Below are positions 63,711 through 64,000 of a stretch of 64,000 nt of DNA, piece by piece. Location: positions 147,648 through 211,647 of the forward strand of contig NZ_BMYW01000003.1 of the NCBI RefSeq assembly GCF_014652475.1, given 5' to 3'. Each line of letters starts with the position of its first letter. Position 1 is the stretch's first letter. The position numbers were made by a program, and so were the translations under genes. The stretch comes from Vogesella alkaliphila. GTDB lineage: Bacteria > Pseudomonadota > Gammaproteobacteria > Burkholderiales > Chromobacteriaceae. The notes below the pieces were generated by a model. That model saw nothing but the letters and a program-made list of their open reading frames with translations, was not told the DNA's origin and searched no databases.

Positions 63711-64000
63711 CTACGGCAGCCCCTCCTCGAACAGCGGCAGCTGCTGCGCCACCGGGCTGTCCTCGCGCAGGCGCACGCCGACGCCGAGCAGGCGCACCGG
63801 CTTGTTGCCGCGGGCGAAGCCGGTGTGCAGCAGCTGCCGGAAGACGTCTGCGGCCAACGTTTGGCCGGCCAGCTCGACCGTGGTCTGGCTGAAGTCGGCA
63901 AACTTGATCTTGACGTTGAGGCCGCGAAACGGCGGCGAGCCGATACGCTGCAGGCGCTGCGCCAGCCGTGCCAGCAGTGGTTCCAGCTCGGCCTCGCAGC
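63711..64000 (-). CDS. dinB: DNA polymerase IV (3' part only)
   Basis: The reading frame on minus ends at a TAG (63711-63713) and runs off the window. The visible C-terminal ~96 residues include FRGLNVKIKFADFSQTTVEL, FRQLLHTG, KPVRLLGVGVRL and QLPLF, the little-finger domain and C-terminal beta-clamp motif of Y-family polymerase IV. Error-prone lesion bypass. The start lies outside. A repeat copy (12/14) at 63848-63861 is in the coding region. Confidence 0.9.
   Translation of the reverse strand, partial: CEAELEPLLARLAQRLQRIGSPPFRGLNVKIKFADFSQTTVELAGQTLAADVFRQLLHTGFARGNKPVRLLGVGVRLREDSPVAQQLPLFEEGLP

Overview
The window is GC-rich DNA (about 65% by eye) from a betaproteobacterium, most likely order Neisseriales, family Chromobacteriaceae. 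The grounds are System II cytochrome c assembly (ResB plus CcsA/ResC-like) beside cytochrome c4 and a divergent engB, a bioF..bioH-bioC arrangement, and an Entner-Doudoroff glucose regulon under HexR. The genus cannot be fixed from sequence alone. I see no rRNA, tRNA, CRISPR array, prophage or transposase gene. I recognise 54 protein genes (53 complete, plus the 3' part of dinB at the right edge), packed tightly in short operons.

Layout. 0-5.2 kb: a glucose-type ABC importer gtsABCD with a trailing aldo/keto reductase (minus strand). 5.5-7.6 kb: an OmpR/TctE-type two-component pair. 7.8-13.2 kb: a dctPQM TRAP transporter divergent from a LysR regulator and a PrpF/GalD-family isomerase, probably a small unsaturated-carboxylate module. 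13.3-21.9 kb: the glucose block, edd-eda on minus and zwf-pgl-glk-hexR-pgi on plus, with a HexR-like operator over each divergent promoter. GtsABCD brings glucose in, Glk phosphorylates it, Zwf/Pgl/Edd/Eda take it through the Entner-Doudoroff route, and Pgi connects to fructose-6-phosphate. 22-39 kb: a chemoreceptor, PsiF, a solute-binding protein, LysE/AraC, argH, a hemerythrin gene flanked by two inverted miniature elements, a GNAT-AmpD fusion, kup, a two-gene chromate transporter, proS, a lytic transglycosylase, a methyltransferase and LysR. 40-49.6 kb: dsdA, a GIY-YIG protein whose last codons come from a miniature element, a Cys/Met PLP enzyme, a PEBP protein, AraC, cytochrome c assembly and engB. 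49.7-64 kb: gabP-like permease and a MocR regulator, rlpA, trmL, comF, the biotin genes bioB, bioF, bioH and bioC with a GAF-GAF-GGDEF-EAL gene between bioF and bioH, a patatin-like lipoprotein, a GST and dinB.

The most striking feature is not a gene. A 14-bp motif, AAGGTTGGCCGCAA, recurs on both strands through the whole window: 9 exact copies and 32 copies with at most 2 mismatches by hand count, about one per 2 kb. About 20 of the 32 are intergenic. Several form inverted pairs that make terminators, two occupy the Shine-Dalgarno/start-codon interval, and others sit inside conserved genes. This is how DNA uptake sequences of Neisseriaceae behave, but the word is different, and the competence-linked gene comF is in the same window. 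I propose it as a candidate DNA-uptake-type genomic signature, which is an inference that needs a genome-wide count and a transformation assay.
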